A DNA stretch of 64,000 bases from contig OZ316898.1 of assembly GCA_973895155.1 (NCBI GenBank), positions 3,534,001-3,598,000 on the forward strand, written 5' to 3'. Numbering within the stretch: position 1 is the first letter of the stretch; each line of letters starts with the position of its first letter. Positions 1 through 11,641 of this stretch are shown piece after piece. Origin of the DNA: Marsupella aquatica. Its lineage: Eukaryota > Marchantiophyta. Below the pieces are notes generated by a model. That model ran no database searches. It saw only the letters and a program-made list of their open reading frames with translations, and was not told the DNA's origin. The position numbers and the translations under genes are program-made.

Positions 1-1368
1 AATATGTTGTCAGAGCTAGAACGACTAGACAAAGAAAAACCCCTGACATTGCGGGTCCCCAACCTGTCTTTTAGCAAATGACTCCAGCACCACTTGCTGC
101 ACTTAGCTTTACAAGAACTTAGTGGCCATAAAAGGATTCCAAAAAAGCTTTTAGCCAGGTACACTATATTTAGTGTGTGAAGTGACTCTGCAGTTTGCTT
201 AGGTCAAAAACGCTTTCAAGTGCCCCCAAAGTAAAGCCACCCTTAGTGATAACTAAAGGAGTGAGGATCCCCCCAAAGAAAGGAAAGTAGCTCGTCTTGT
301 AATTATGTTTCTCCTAAAGTAAGAATAAATTCGTTTTAGGTGACTTGGTGCTTATGCCCCCTCCGGCCCTCCCTGGTAGCTCATGTACTTACAAAGAGTG
401 GGCCCCACTTTTAAGGCCGTGTCCACATATGTCAATTTTCTAATAGACAACTTTCTAGCTTCTACTCCCATTCAAAAAAGTAGTGGGCCTTTCATGTACT
501 TCTCACATAGTGACTTTATATACTGACACCCAAGATCATGAACTTAGGAAACAAAAGTGGGAAAGTTAAAAGTAAAGCCACCCTTAGCTTTCCCTTTCCC
601 GTGGATCAAGTGGAGTTCATTTCGCGGTCTGTCTTGATCGAGTGACAACTCACTGAACGCATACTAGTGTCAGCCTGCCAAGTCATTGTGGAGGTGGAAA
701 CAATCCAACCAACCAACCTACTTACATTACTTTGATTTTGTTGCAGAAAGACAAGGAGGCCACCATGCATTAAAAGGAATTTCTAATGCAACAAAGAGAA
801 ATGACCAACTCCATGCAAAATTGAAATAATTATCAATTTTGAAATCTATGATTAAAAAATATGTGGTCTGCTATACTCAAATTTATGCCCGAATGGACCC
901 CCATATTTGTCAAAATGCTCATAGAGACTTTTCTGATCCAATGGACTGCAGTGCAACATTGTCTTCTGTATATATTACACCAATATATGAGTGAAATGTG
1001 ACAAGAAATGTGACAGTCAATTTTGGAAATTAGTCGGTCTCTCAATTCTCAATGAAATTGACAGTATTAAGCTCATTGGAAAGATCGATCTTTCCAAGCC
1101 CTTCCAACAGCCCTTCATAACAAACCCCCTTAAATCAGATTTCATTATTTAGATATAGGGGGATATTGAATGCCATTGTTAGTGGTTAGAATGCTTTAGG
1201 AAGTACAAAGTGTGCATACTACGTGATGGAGTGATGCTAATAAATTCACGACTCTCTCATCATGAAAACTAAAGATATTAGACCAGTTGGTTGGAAAAAT
1301 CTTTTTAAGCGGTCTCTAAAGAACCCAAGAATATCCACTTCATTCATTATCAAGGGTTTTATTGGCCA
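1..1368. other. Intergenic, repeat-like, no gene seen
   Basis: No convincing coding exon is visible; the only open frame is short and has no recognisable motif. The string GTAAAGCCACCCTTAG occurs near 231 and 574, and its reverse complement occurs near 63786 at the other end of the window. This suggests copies of a small dispersed element, possibly a MITE, but I cannot define its ends. Confidence 0.4.
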
Positions 1369-1386
1369 CTAGCCCGATGCCTGTGC

Positions 1387-1920
1387 GTTGCACAAAAGAT
1401 GTTGAGGTGCAAAAAGATGTTGAGGTGAAGAAAGGATGTCGGTGTGAAAAAAGTTGTCGATGAGAGAAAAAGATGTCAAGGTGAAAAAAAAATGTTAGTG
1501 TGAAAAAAGTTGTCGATGAGAGAAAAAGATGTTGAGGTGAAGAAAAAATGTTAGTGTGAAAGAAGTTGTCGATGAGAGAAAAAGATGTTGAGGTGAAGAA
1601 AAAATGTTAGTGTGAAAAAAAATGTTGATGAGAGAAAAAGATGTCAAGGTGAGGAAAAGAAGTCAAAGCGAAAAAAGATGTTGAGGAAAGAAAATATGGC
1701 AAGGTGAGGAAAAGAGGCGAAGATGAGGAGAACTTGTCAAGGAGAGAAAAGATGTCGACGGTGATGGAAAGATGCTGTGGTGAGATAAAGAACACAAAAA
1801 ATGCCCATGTATTGCACAGAGATGTTGAGGTGAAGAAAATATGTTGAAAGGAGAAAAAGATGTTGAGGTGTGGCAAAGTTGTAGAGGAAACACAAAAAAA
1901 ATGCAGACCAAACTCATTCT
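1387..1920. repeat. Degenerate AAAAGATGT-(C/T)-AAGGTGA tract
   Basis: About 25 irregular units of roughly 20 to 30 bp built on AAAGATGTTGAGGTGA or AAAGATGTCAAGGTGA. The same unit type recurs at 9340-9770 and 11660-11960, and in reverse complement at 25370-25690. In three of these places it lies next to a Helitron-like 3' hairpin, so it looks like an internal repeat of one Helitron family. Confidence 0.7.
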
Positions 1921-2167
1921 CTATGCGCCCCAAAAAGGTGTTGCATAAAAAATGTCATTATTAAAAAAATATAGTCATTTTGATCATTATTGTGAATATG
2001 TTATTGATGAGGAGGATGAAGGTGAGAACATGGAGATGCAAGGGTGATAGTGGCCATTACATCACAAAGTAGTAAGATGATCACCCAAAAAATGATACAA
2101 GTTTTATTAAAATTAAAATTATTAATATTTAAGTAAATAAATATATACATACTTATTATTTTTAAAA

Positions 2168-2191
2168 GGGGGGGGGGGGGGGGGGGGGGGG
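2168..2191. repeat. Poly-G run (24 G)
   Basis: An uninterrupted run of 24 G residues in an AT-rich setting. Its exact length may be affected by sequencing or assembly. Confidence 0.9.
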
Positions 2192-2491
2192 CAGGAAAAA
2201 TACAAAATTATCTCAGTTAACCCCTTCTATGTTTTTCCCTACCTTTTTCATTCTCATGTTCCTCAAATTTTGTCCCTTTTTTCCTTTATATGGCCCTCCC
2301 CTTTTTTTTTACTCCATGCCAATTTCTCACTACTTTCTCCATGATCTTTGGATAGTGCTTTATCTTTATATTTTTATGAGAGTATAATAGTTGCACCCTT
2401 GTAGAGTTGTAGTTCCCATGGGTGAGTAAAAGGTTCAATCTTACAATTCATAATTGTACTCTCAAGTACAATTGTTCTTGTTCTCATGTAA

Positions 2492-2652
2492 TCTATTGTA
2501 ATGTAATTATGTGTTTATGTGTATCTTGGAACCATAGTGTAACTATTTAATACATCCTTCCTAATATTAATTCTATTGTAATGTAATTATGTGTTTATGT
2601 GTATCTTGGAACCATAGTGTAACTATTTAATACATCCTTCCTAATATTAATT
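2492..2652. repeat. 80-bp tandem duplication
   Basis: The block beginning TCTATTGTAATGTAATTATG at 2492 is repeated essentially without change from 2572. The near identity implies a recent duplication. Confidence 0.9.
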
Positions 2653-2768
2653 AATAATTAAACGGTTACAAATCACCCAAATGATTTGATGGCTGTCATT
2701 CATTCTCGCCCAAAATACATTTTGTAACGAGACGAAGGACTAAAATGAGCGGGATTCAATATTATAGA

Positions 2769-3306
2769 TGTAGATAGTTTGCTGTTGAAAACATTTTGGA
2801 AACAAGCTAGATAGGTGTAGATCGAGGAGTAAGTGAAGGTACAAAAGGTGTCAAGGTCTATCTGGTTTGCATGGTTCACAGTCTAGGCTTGGTCTATGGG
2901 GTATCACTTACCTTATATATCTTCCCAATATTGTTCAGGTGGGTTTTTTGTCCTTCTAATTCATTCTTGCTTTTAGATCCATGTTTAAGTTAGGGCCATT
3001 TGCTGATTCTAACTAAGTTATTTCTATCACCTACAGTAGGTCCTCCAGTGGTTTTTTCAGAAATTGAGTTTCTTTGCCCAAACCTTTTCTTCCCAGAAGG
3101 AAGGTCACAGAAAACCTAGCCCTACTAAGAGTGGACAGCGGGTTGCACACCTGGTTGCTCATGATATGAAACCCGCTGATATAAAAACTTATAGATATGA
3201 CAATTCAAAGGAGGTACAGTGAGACCACTATGGTTAACAAAAATTTCTTTTCCCCACCTTTAATAGTTAGTTTTTACTTGTTTTGGTTTCTTTGAACACC
3301 AATAAT
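2769..3306. other. Intergenic, no gene seen
   Basis: No long open frame and no recognised element in this stretch. Confidence 0.4.
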
Positions 3307-3807
3307 AGTCAATGAGACATGGACCTGATGGAGATGTTGCGGTGGAGATGCGACCAGTTATCGAGAGTCCTGGATTGGAGCATGGTGGACTGGTGGGTTC
3401 TTGCGAGTGCAGCGTCAAGTGGTGGCTGTGGTGGTAGATCGGTGGCCATGGTTGGGTGTTGATCAGCAGTCTCCTTTCATTTTCCTTGTGGGTTATCGGT
3501 TTGGGATTCTCGTTTGTGGTCTTTCTTGTTTCTCTCCTAGTTCATTCTCGATCTTAGGTGACGCTTTCCCATCCCTAGTTTCCCTCCCCCTTCCTTGATC
3601 TGCCTCCCTCTCCGGCGGTCTGTGGGGTTAGTGCCTCTCTTTCCATATGGGTGTGCTCCTTCTCCAGCCCCCTTAATTTTCCTTGTTTTCCTGTCTCCTT
3701 CCATCAGACAGTTGTTTTATTTGCACGGTTTCCGTGTTTTTCAATAAAGTTTTGGGCTTTGTCCCTTTGAAAAAAATTTAAAAAAAGAAAAAGAAAAAAA
3801 GAAAAAA
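3307..3807 (+). mobile_element. Poly-A retroposon A with 13-bp target duplication
   Basis: The 13-bp string AGTCAATGAGACA stands at 3307-3319 and again at 3808-3820. The roughly 488 bp between them ends in AATAAA, a pyrimidine-rich tail region and an A-rich tract (about 3770-3807). Target duplications plus poly-A indicate LINE-type retroposition of a 5'-truncated LINE or a transcript copy. No reverse transcriptase domain is recognisable inside. Confidence 0.65.
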
Positions 3808-3820
3808 AGTCAATGAGACA

Positions 3821-4727
3821 GGCACCTCTTCTGGGCATCCGAGATTATTCACTCTTACCTTGGGTTTTGATATCTACCTTTTCTCCACCACCATTGTTAT
3901 ACCCATTTGCGGAGTTGTCTCTCCTCCTGGTCCCCATGTATCAGCACTGAGCTACTCGGCAAATTAATGCTGCTCTTCATATTCATTCGGAGTCCTTGGG
4001 AACTGGCCCTCTACATGAAATGTTTTCTCAAATACCGGAGGAGAGTGTGATGGACCTGGGTTGGGTTCTCGATGGGTTCGTTGATAATTACCAACCTCCT
4101 CTTCGAATCTGCTTGAAGATCACTCGATTGTGGATATCTTCTCTTCGGAATTGGGTCCATGTCACTGCATTATTTGTGATATGGGCCAGCACCCAATCTG
4201 TTTTTGGCCCTGCCCATTTTTCCAGATCTGATTCATTGGTCACCATGAGTATGTCATTACCAACTTTGGCGGCTATTGGTGGCACCTGCATTGTTGCCGT
4301 TTTGGATACATCTCGGAGGAATGGATGGATATTTGTAGGCGGTTGTGGGGACACATCAAGTTTATTCTGCCAGGATCTCACAGCCGGTGGTGGGGGGAGT
4401 TGGCGTTTTCCCTGATCTGGCTCTTGCTAGTCTCCCAGGTTTTGTTGGTTGGGGTTTGGCTGCTTCTGTTTCTGTCTTTGCTGCTTCTGTTCTCCAGGTA
4501 GTTCTAGTTTCCCTCCTTGGGCTTCCCTTCCACTCTCTGATGTGCCCCCTCTCTCTGGCCATCTAGTTGGGTTGGCTGTTGTGCTTCACTTCTCCTCTAG
4601 TCACCCTTAATTTTCCTGTTCTTTCGGCCTGTCTCCTTCTTTTAGACGGGTTTGTGGTCTCTTTTGCCCTATGAATAAAGTTTCTGGCCCTTGGGCCTTC
4701 CCCCCCAAAAAAAAAATAGTCAATGAG
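3821..4727 (+). mobile_element. Poly-A retroposon B at the same target
   Basis: Begins directly after the middle copy of the target string and runs to AATAAAG, then an A run ending about 4716, followed by TAGTCAATGAG at 4717-4727. It therefore reuses the target of retroposon A, so two retropositions are stacked head to tail. The 3' parts of A and B are alike in composition (pyrimidine-rich, then AATAAAGTTT), suggesting the same family. The open frames inside show no recognised domain. Confidence 0.6.
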
Positions 4728-5285
4728 GTGGCCATGCATGTCAAAAGGGTGTCCAAATTAATGCCCCAAAAAGATGTCCTGGGCTCAAATTTGTAGTGTA
4801 GGTTGTACCCTCTTAGAATCTCTCCCAGACATCGCACGATTGTGACCGTGATTATTTTCAAATTTTCATCGTTGCCCTCTCACCTCTAGGGAGTGGAACC
4901 GGTGAAAAACTAGGGGCTGAATTGTAGTAAAGGAATGAAGTGTTTTGATATGCTGCTGCCAAACTTAAACGAGTGAAGTGAGCAACCCGATTATATTCAT
5001 TGGTTTGATTGCCAGGTTAGGACGATTATATTCATTGGTTTGATTGCCAGGTTAGGAGATAGACCACATTCACAGATGAGGGGAACATCTGCAGCTCTAG
5101 CGTGATCTGGTTAGATGGTCCCTGCAAGGATCGACTGAGAAGAAATTTATGAAGTGTGGACAATTATATGCTCGCAACCAAACATATGGGAAACCCGTCC
5201 TCTCAAGGTGACATCTCAAGTCATGCCTGTGGCGAGGTAAGTTGAATTTGGTCAAGAGGAAGATGTCCCAAGCAACTGTACAAAC
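4728..5285. other. Intergenic with a 35-bp direct duplication
   Basis: No gene is recognised. A 35-bp block starting CGATTATATTCATTGG occurs twice in tandem at 4988-5022 and 5023-5057. Confidence 0.6.
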
Positions 5286-5288
5286 ACA

Positions 5289-5358
5289 CAAAGGAAAGGA
5301 AAGGAAAGGAAAGGAAAGGAAAGGAAAGGAAAGGAAAGGAAAGGAAAGGAAAGGAAAG
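5289..5358. repeat. (AAAGG)n microsatellite
   Basis: About 13 to 14 perfect pentanucleotide units. The minus-strand open frame across it (a repeated Phe-Leu-Ser-Phe-Pro run) is an artefact of this microsatellite. Confidence 0.95.
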
Positions 5359-6371
5359 AACGACACAGCATCTCTATGACACAGCATCTCTAGAAGAAAA
5401 GTTATCTTAGGTTCTTCCATTTTGGAGACTCAAACTAACGGCTCACCAATTTCAATGAGTTTGGTATGTTCAATTTCAGTAAGTTTGGAAGTTCTTTAAC
5501 GGAGAAGAGGCTGAGCTAATTACAGAGATTCAGTCCCAAACCCCAAAGTACAACGAGACAATATCTAAAATTAGCAGAACAGGTTAATGATCACTCTGCT
5601 AACTTGTACCTCAACTGACGAGAAGATCAGGACATTTTATTGTACGTGGCCTCGTCTTTACATCGACGGGACCGCTTAAATACATGAATCAAGAGTTGAA
5701 GCAACGGTTAAAGTCTCGCATTATCTCTTTCTCCTGAGCTTAATAGTGAGATCACTACAAAAAATAATTCCGCATAACTATACTTATCCGATCGAGGGAG
5801 CATTCAGAATTTAACCTCAGTAGTCTTCCTTCTAGCAGTCGTTTGAACTGAACATGTTCACTTTATCAGCGAATCATAAGAAAAGTTGATATGTACAACA
5901 ATGCCAGGGCCAGGCCCGAAAAACCGCCACATTAGTGCGCAACATCTCTTGTTCTAGATCGAGACCTTCCAATTGTCCATTCAAAATTCATTTGTATTTT
6001 TAAAAATGTGAGTTATTATTTCTAACCTGACACTAGGATGATGGTCGATTTGTGGAATATCCTACCTGTCGGCCTTTGTATGTTACATAAATGTGGGTGA
6101 ACATTTGCTGGAGGAATTAGCAAGAGGCTCTGCCAGTACAAACGAAACAACCCTTATATGCGTATGGCCCCTCCTGTATTTTTTTACTGTAACACATCGA
6201 AGGCCACTGAGCTCGATCCTAGGCACTGAGAAAGAGCTTCACCCGGCCAACGAGAGCAGGAGCTTTGGATCAGCATGATCTACCATTGACGTAGCTCTTC
6301 ACTGTCTCAGTTCAAGTGATCGCTCGACATCGCCTTAGTTACCTTGGACGTGATCGCGCGACATCATCGCC
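5359..6371. other. 3' flank of thioesterase gene 1, no other gene seen
   Basis: Lies downstream of the minus-strand thioesterase gene and may hold its 3' UTR. I see no further exon with a recognisable domain. Confidence 0.4.
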
Positions 6372-8599
6372 TTAGGTACCTTCATTCGTTGAGTCGCCAT
6401 CAATATGAATGCTCGTTGAGGTGCCATTGATGTGAATGTCGGTTGTAAAATTGTCATTGACTTTACTGCCATTGAGATGATCACTCGTCAAATGGCCAGT
6501 GACAGGATCAATTGGTGAATTGCCATTAATGTAGCCCTTCACTAAGTTGCCATTGACGTAGCCACTCAATGGGTACGAGTTCAAGGGTCCATTCTTTGAG
6601 TTCCCATTGACGTGTATACTCGTTGAGATGCCATTGGCATATTGACTGGTGTTGCCCGTACTCGCTGAGTTGTCATTGACGTCACTATTTGTCAATTTGA
6701 CCTGACAGTTTGTTGAGTAGCCAGCGATCAGCTTGATTTTGATTTCATCAGGAAGTCGACCTGGCTTGCCGTTCTGGCCCAGGACAACAACCGTGGATCT
6801 AGCCGTCATGACCAACTGCACAGCCAGGCAGTAGAGAGCACGATTACGTAAAACCGAATGGGAATTCTGAGTGATTGGCACTCATCATAAAGGTCTAACT
6901 TGGCTGCTTAAGAACTATCTCGTGTTCACGCAACATATAAGTAACTACACCAAGTAACTATATTAATCACATTATCCGAGGAACGCAGAAACCACGTGCT
7001 GAAATTCTTACCTCTCTTTGAGGAAGTCTGTAGATGTGGTCTTCAAATATCAGTCGGACTGCAGTTGTTCCCGCCACTCTTGAACTTACAATGTACCGAT
7101 CACCACTCTGGTATCAATACATCCACCATACGTTAGAACGCACAAGAGGAGTTTGATCAAAGCTTGTTACTGAACAAGGACAGTCAGCAATATATCATGC
7201 CTGTGTGAAATCAGCTGTTTGTCCCGTACTACTGCTGTGACGGATCCCTAATGTCAAGGTTGTGACCGACAACAGTCAAGCCAGTAAATAATGTACGTAA
7301 GGATTCTGGCAGTAAAACATCGACTCTAAGGATTATTTTCTTTACTCCATACAAAGGGAAAGAGGGCGTACTCTGAGAGGCGATACAAACTTCATTGTCA
7401 TATCAGATATAGCCATGGATTTTCCAGACTCGGTCACGCCATCAGGACGGAAACCGATGTTCTCCAAAAGCTCAGTTCGTGCTGCATACGGCAGGCCAAA
7501 AGTTGTTCTTCGTATTAGACAGTAGCTCAATATTTTAATTGGCAGTGCTGACCAGAAGCACGTAGACTAGCTTGTAATGTTCAATACAGACAAAACTTGA
7601 GATGAGTGCCGCTATACTTCTCAGAAGAGACAGGTTTTTTGGACTGAGAAACCAAGAATATGTATGCTATCTGAAACATTTGCCTTCCGTTTAGCTGAAA
7701 ATAATACACACACTGGTAGCATCGAAATAGGCATGGAAGGGGATATGGAAGGATCGAGGAGAGCGCTGACCCTGCTGACAAAACTGAGCATAAATGGCGT
7801 TGTTCACAACACCATAGTGGTCAAGCTCGTAATCACGAACTTTTCTCTCGATTTCGTATGCTTCAAGCATTCTGCAAGAAGGACCACAGCCAACTCAGCA
7901 AACGTATGATTGTAGACCAGCTCAACTAAACATTAATTGTCCATACTTCTATTGTCACTAGTATTTGTTGCATGTCATGGGCTAGCTCCATCATCTGAAT
8001 TTCCCTCCAGACATTATTGCTGCTAGTAATGTCTAGTCCTGGAGTGATATGCCATCATTTGCCCTGTGTAATTATGAGAAAATGCACTATTCGCCCGACT
8101 ATTCGAGACTTGTACGAATGAATGAACCTTCGAATTTGGCTTCTGTTTCATTTAACAAATTGATATGACGAAAAAATTGATCCTCCATGACAATGCAATG
8201 AAGAAAATATCAGACTTACTCAACGTTCCCGGGAATCGCTTGCAACGCTTGCATCCGTTGCCGACCAGAAACTTTCCCACACTCCCAATTGGAGCCGGAG
8301 AGAACGTGTCGACGATGGTGTTGAGGCGAATCGATGGAGCCGCCAAACAACGACGATTTGGATAGAGATTGCAACACGGCTAGTGGCTCTCCAGCGGCAG
8401 CTCCTCTCTTTCCCCTTCCACTGAGGACTGCCTTCATCCCTGCCTTCTCACAGCAACGAGAACCAGTCCGGTGTAAAGTGACCGCTACAGCTGTTGAAGA
8501 AGAGTTGCTCTTTGGCGTCATTGCGGTTCCTCCGGGGCAGCCTCCTTTCCAACTTCTGCCCACCAAGACAGACGTACATTGAAGAGCAGTGCTCGCCAT
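6372..8599 (-). CDS. ATL-type acyl-ACP thioesterase, plastid-targeted (copy 1)
   Basis: Assembles from five exons on the minus strand: 8599-8220, 7871-7771, 7481-7372, 7107-7012 and 6815-6372. All junctions are GT–AG, the frame stays open, and the total is 1131 nt or 376 residues. Exon 1 encodes about 126 residues rich in Ser, Ala, Gly and Arg, as expected of a plastid transit peptide. Exons 2 to 4 and the start of exon 5 form a single hotdog domain. The family hallmark [17 protein letters not shown] places the probable catalytic Asp at residue 144, followed by [10 protein letters not shown] and a conserved MKFVSPLR strand. ATL/MKS2-type enzymes release medium-chain or 3-oxo fatty acids from acyl-ACP in plastids and are usually about 190 residues. 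This protein is much longer because of a 118-residue Asn/Gly/Ser-rich tail with repeated xNGNS-like units, whose function I do not know. Family assignment is firm; the substrate is inferred. Confidence 0.88.
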
Positions 8600-8702
8600 T
8601 GCGTCTGCGGATGGGAGCTAGTTTCTCGTGTCACGCGGTTCTGTGTTCATATGGTTCGCTCTAAGTTAGTTTCTGGAACGCTGCCATTCCATATATAACA
8701 AG

Positions 8703-8780
8703 GTTCCGGTCTATATACCCATTCGTTTCCACCTTGGAATCGTTCCGGTCTATATACCCGTGCGTTTCCACCTTGGAATC
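8703..8780 (-). promoter_or_regulatory. Duplicated TATA region of thioesterase gene 1
   Basis: A 39-bp block containing TATATA occurs twice (8703-8741 and 8742-8780). Read on the minus strand, the proximal TATATAG lies about 118 bp before the ATG at 8599. The paralogous gene has a single TATATAAA about 124 bp before its ATG. The matching position supports a core promoter role; the duplication is specific to this copy. Confidence 0.55.
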
Positions 8781-8879
8781 TCTGGCAGTCATGAGTCTCT
8801 CTCCAAGCACGCCTCATAAAGTTGAGACAAGACAGACTTGGTCTAGATGAATGTACACGGCAAGCATTTTTCTGTGACG

Positions 8880-9310
8880 AGCTTGTCTGTTTTGGGCTTG
8901 TACAAAAAACGTGTCCATGGTCAGTGGTTCTCCTAGCTTCACTCTAGGAGATTCACTCTAGGAGAGGTCCCTAGGGGGATGGTGCAATGAGACGAAAACG
9001 TAGGACTCCTGTTTCAACATCGCCAGAGCCCTCTTTGCATTGTGACTGGGAGAAAATCGCTTGTGGACGTTAGATTCCTCAACAAACTGTCCAAGTACGC
9101 AAGAAAGCTTTGAAGGCCGGCCAGTGTACTTTAAGTCAATTGCACGAAATGCAATTATCCTGTTGTAATTCATACGGCTTCGCGGTGGTCACACACCGCC
9201 TTTCTTGTTTTGGGCTTTATAATTCGGTCACACACCTCCTTTCTTGTTTTGGGCTTTATAATTCGGTCACACAGTCACTGCCTTTCTTGTTTTGGGCTTT
9301 ATAATTCTAT
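8880..9310. repeat. Upstream part of the inverted duplication, with a 3-unit tandem repeat
   Basis: Reverse-complemented, about 9060-9170 matches 19965-20060 upstream of the second thioesterase gene (shared features include GCATTTCGTGCAA and GGCCGGCCTTCAAA-like strings). At 9187-9307 a unit of 39 to 43 bp ending TTCTTGTTTTGGGCTTTATAATTC is present three times. The corresponding place near 19900 has one CCCAAAACAAGAAAG. Confidence 0.65.
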
Positions 9311-9775
9311 TGCCCGATGCCCCGTACGGTTGTACAATTAAACATGTTGAGGTGACCAGAAAATGTCAAGCTGAAAAAGATGTCAATGAGAGAAAGAAAT
9401 GTCAAGGTGAGGAATATAAATTGATCCATGTTGAAAGCAAAATCTGAAAGGTGGTTCACTTTAGCATCTATGTGGATTAAAGAACACTTGGAGTTGCCAA
9501 TGGCATGAGAGAAAGAGATATGAACCTGAGGAGCAAATGTAAAGATGAAAAATAGATGTCAAGATGAGGGAAGATTAGATAAGGTGAAACAAATATAAGA
9601 TGTTGAGGTGAGAAAAGATGGCAGGTGAGAAAAAAAATGTAAAGATGAGTCTGTAAAAGATGTCAAGGAGAGGAAAAATGTCGAGGGTGAGAAAAAATGG
9701 TTGTGGTGATCAATGTAAGAAAAAATATGATGAGATGAGAAAGAAATGTCAAGGTTTCTTTAAAAAAATAATTTA
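9311..9775. repeat. AAGATGT-type repeat tract with degenerate Helitron-like end
   Basis: Opens with CCCGATGCCCCGTACGGTTGTAC, which resembles the Helitron-like edges at 1369 and 11642, but the CTAG is lost. It continues into AAAGATGTCAAGGTGAG-type units, so it is likely a decayed member of the same family. No coding content. Confidence 0.45.
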
Positions 9776-11641
9776 ATTTTAAAAGGGAAATTTATAAAAC
9801 CCCACAGAAAGGGAAGAGTAAGCCACAATAATTGAACCCAAAACCTATCAGTCTCTATTCAAGTGAGTTACCACAATGTCAAGGTAAGGTAAACTTGTTG
9901 TGGTGCATGGTATTCAATAACCCGTGCGTTACACATAGAAATTGGAGACACAAGACAACGGTCACTGCATTATGAAATCCAAGCACAACCAGTGATAGGA
10001 AAATTATATATATATATATATTTTTAAAATTTTTAATTAATCCGTGAAGCCTCTTGTTTATTTGCGTAGTTAGGGTCCCATATACATATATACCATTCCT
10101 ACTGTGTCTTAGTTATGCCCACATTTTGTGACCCTATTCTTGAGACTATACTATGTCAACATATCTCCCTATTCATTGGATCCCTATTCATTGGACCAAC
10201 GGAACGTGATGGAGCAAGACAAAACTTATCATTTGACACATTGCAAGGAGATGTATGCTTGCCGCAAATTTGCAATCTCAAAAATTGATATTTGTATCCA
10301 TACTTGTACAGCCATCAGGACAAAATCTATCAACCTTTTGAGATATGGGAATAGTTACACTGTAGTCAATCTCTACTCTCTGCACTCGTCCATCTCCAAA
10401 CAAGGCGACCTCATGAATCATTTTTTCTTGATCAAGCGTAATGTGCAATGTAAGAGCCCAACATGTCCTTTGATTGTAGAGCTTTCAGATCTGGATTGAA
10501 CACAAAGTTCTGAAAAACTGTAAACTTGCTTCTAAGTAGGCAAAAAATCCCAATGTGCTTGAGTGGAAGAAGAGATGGAGGACTGCTGTTGGAAAGGTTA
10601 ATCTAGAGAGTGCGTTGTCGGGTGCACTGTACATCGAGATGCAGACAATGTTGTGGTGACGTTCTCCCCCTTGTACACACTATTGTTTTTAGTGTCTAAC
10701 TGTTGCCTGGGTAGTTACCATTATTACTTGTAAGCACCTACTTATAATTATGGTTATTATGTTAAAAGTTCATATGAAAACACAATATTATACACATTTA
10801 TTGAATTTATGAAAAAAACCTAAAAGGAAATAAAATTATGGTAAAAAACATATATTTTACAGCAAGGCGACCCAAAAGTTACACAAAAAATCCCCACAAA
10901 CATGACATGGATAGTAATGTTTTTTGCAAAATGGTCTTATCTTGTTTGTCTACATCCACGTTGATGTGGCGTGCTCCCCCCGGGTGCTCCCATGCCAGAG
11001 AGTTTGCAAGAGACCCCTAATGGGGGTCCGAAAGAAAGAAATGTTTTATATACTATATTTCTTTTCAAGTTTTTTCAAAAATGTAAAGCTAATATCCAAT
11101 TCTTTAAATTCCAATTTTAATAATAATTTCAAAAAACATTCATCTTGGTCAGGTTTTGGCAGGCTATGGGCAGCTCGGGCAAAGGCAATTGAGATTAAAA
11201 GGGCTATGGATGGGTCTAATGGTGCTTAGAAACAATTTTTTTGAAACATGCCAAGAAAACAATTTTTTAATGAAGGGCTAAGACTGGTTCACACTTTCTA
11301 CTGAGTTTGTAAGGGGAAGTCTTCTTGAACCTAGTGCATTGATAGAGGCCCTCCCCATTTTCTTTGTCATGTTGGACCCCTTCTTGCTTGGAGCACGTCA
11401 TTTTCATTCACACTAAATTAAATATAAATATATTTGTTTTATTCTTTCTCTTTAGGTAGATTATTTTATGTTTGTCATTTTGGGTACACTTCAAATTTGA
11501 ATGACGACCACGCCATAAAAAGGTGCAACCTTGTATTATAGCTTTTCATTCCAAATTAGTGGAAAAGTTCCATTACAATTAACCTTGTCAAAGTGAATCC
11601 TGGATATGTGCATGTAGTCCCTTAATAATAATAATATATTA
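9776..11641 (-). mobile_element. Decayed Helitron-like sequence (poorly bounded)
   Basis: Near 9905 there is a CCCGTGCGTTACAC motif like the 3' hairpins of the neighbouring elements. Near 11500-11550 there is TGGTCGTCATTC...TGCACC...TATAATA on the minus strand, shared with the right ends of the elements ending near 12198 and 13235. Together they suggest one old element of about 1.6 kb on the minus strand. The terminal dinucleotides are not preserved. Open frames inside (for example 10128-10499) have no recognised motif. Confidence 0.3.

Larger units (their letters stand above)
1369..2768 (-). mobile_element. Helitron-like element, non-autonomous (candidate)
   Basis: Read on the minus strand, the left edge has the layout of a Helitron 3' end: a short hairpin (TGTGC-AAC-GCACA), about ten bases, then CTAG followed by T. 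The right edge read the same way starts with TC after an A (TCTATAATATTG), the usual Helitron 5' start and host dinucleotide. No Rep/helicase frame lies inside, so it would be non-autonomous. The interior carries an AAGATGT-rich tract (1387-1920), a G run and an 80-bp tandem duplication. The right end is a best guess; a shorter element plus other repeats is possible. Confidence 0.45.

Noticed and set aside
1607-1933. Minus-strand frames rich in Phe, Ser and His
   Set aside because: They are the reverse reading of the AAGATGTTGAGG-type repeat tract and have no independent support.
5097-5420. 107-residue minus-strand frame
   Set aside because: Its core is the (AAAGG)n microsatellite read as a repeated FLSFP peptide.
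8334-8582. Plus-strand frame of 82 residues
   Set aside because: Antisense to exon 1 of thioesterase copy 1, whose exon structure and paralogue are well supported.
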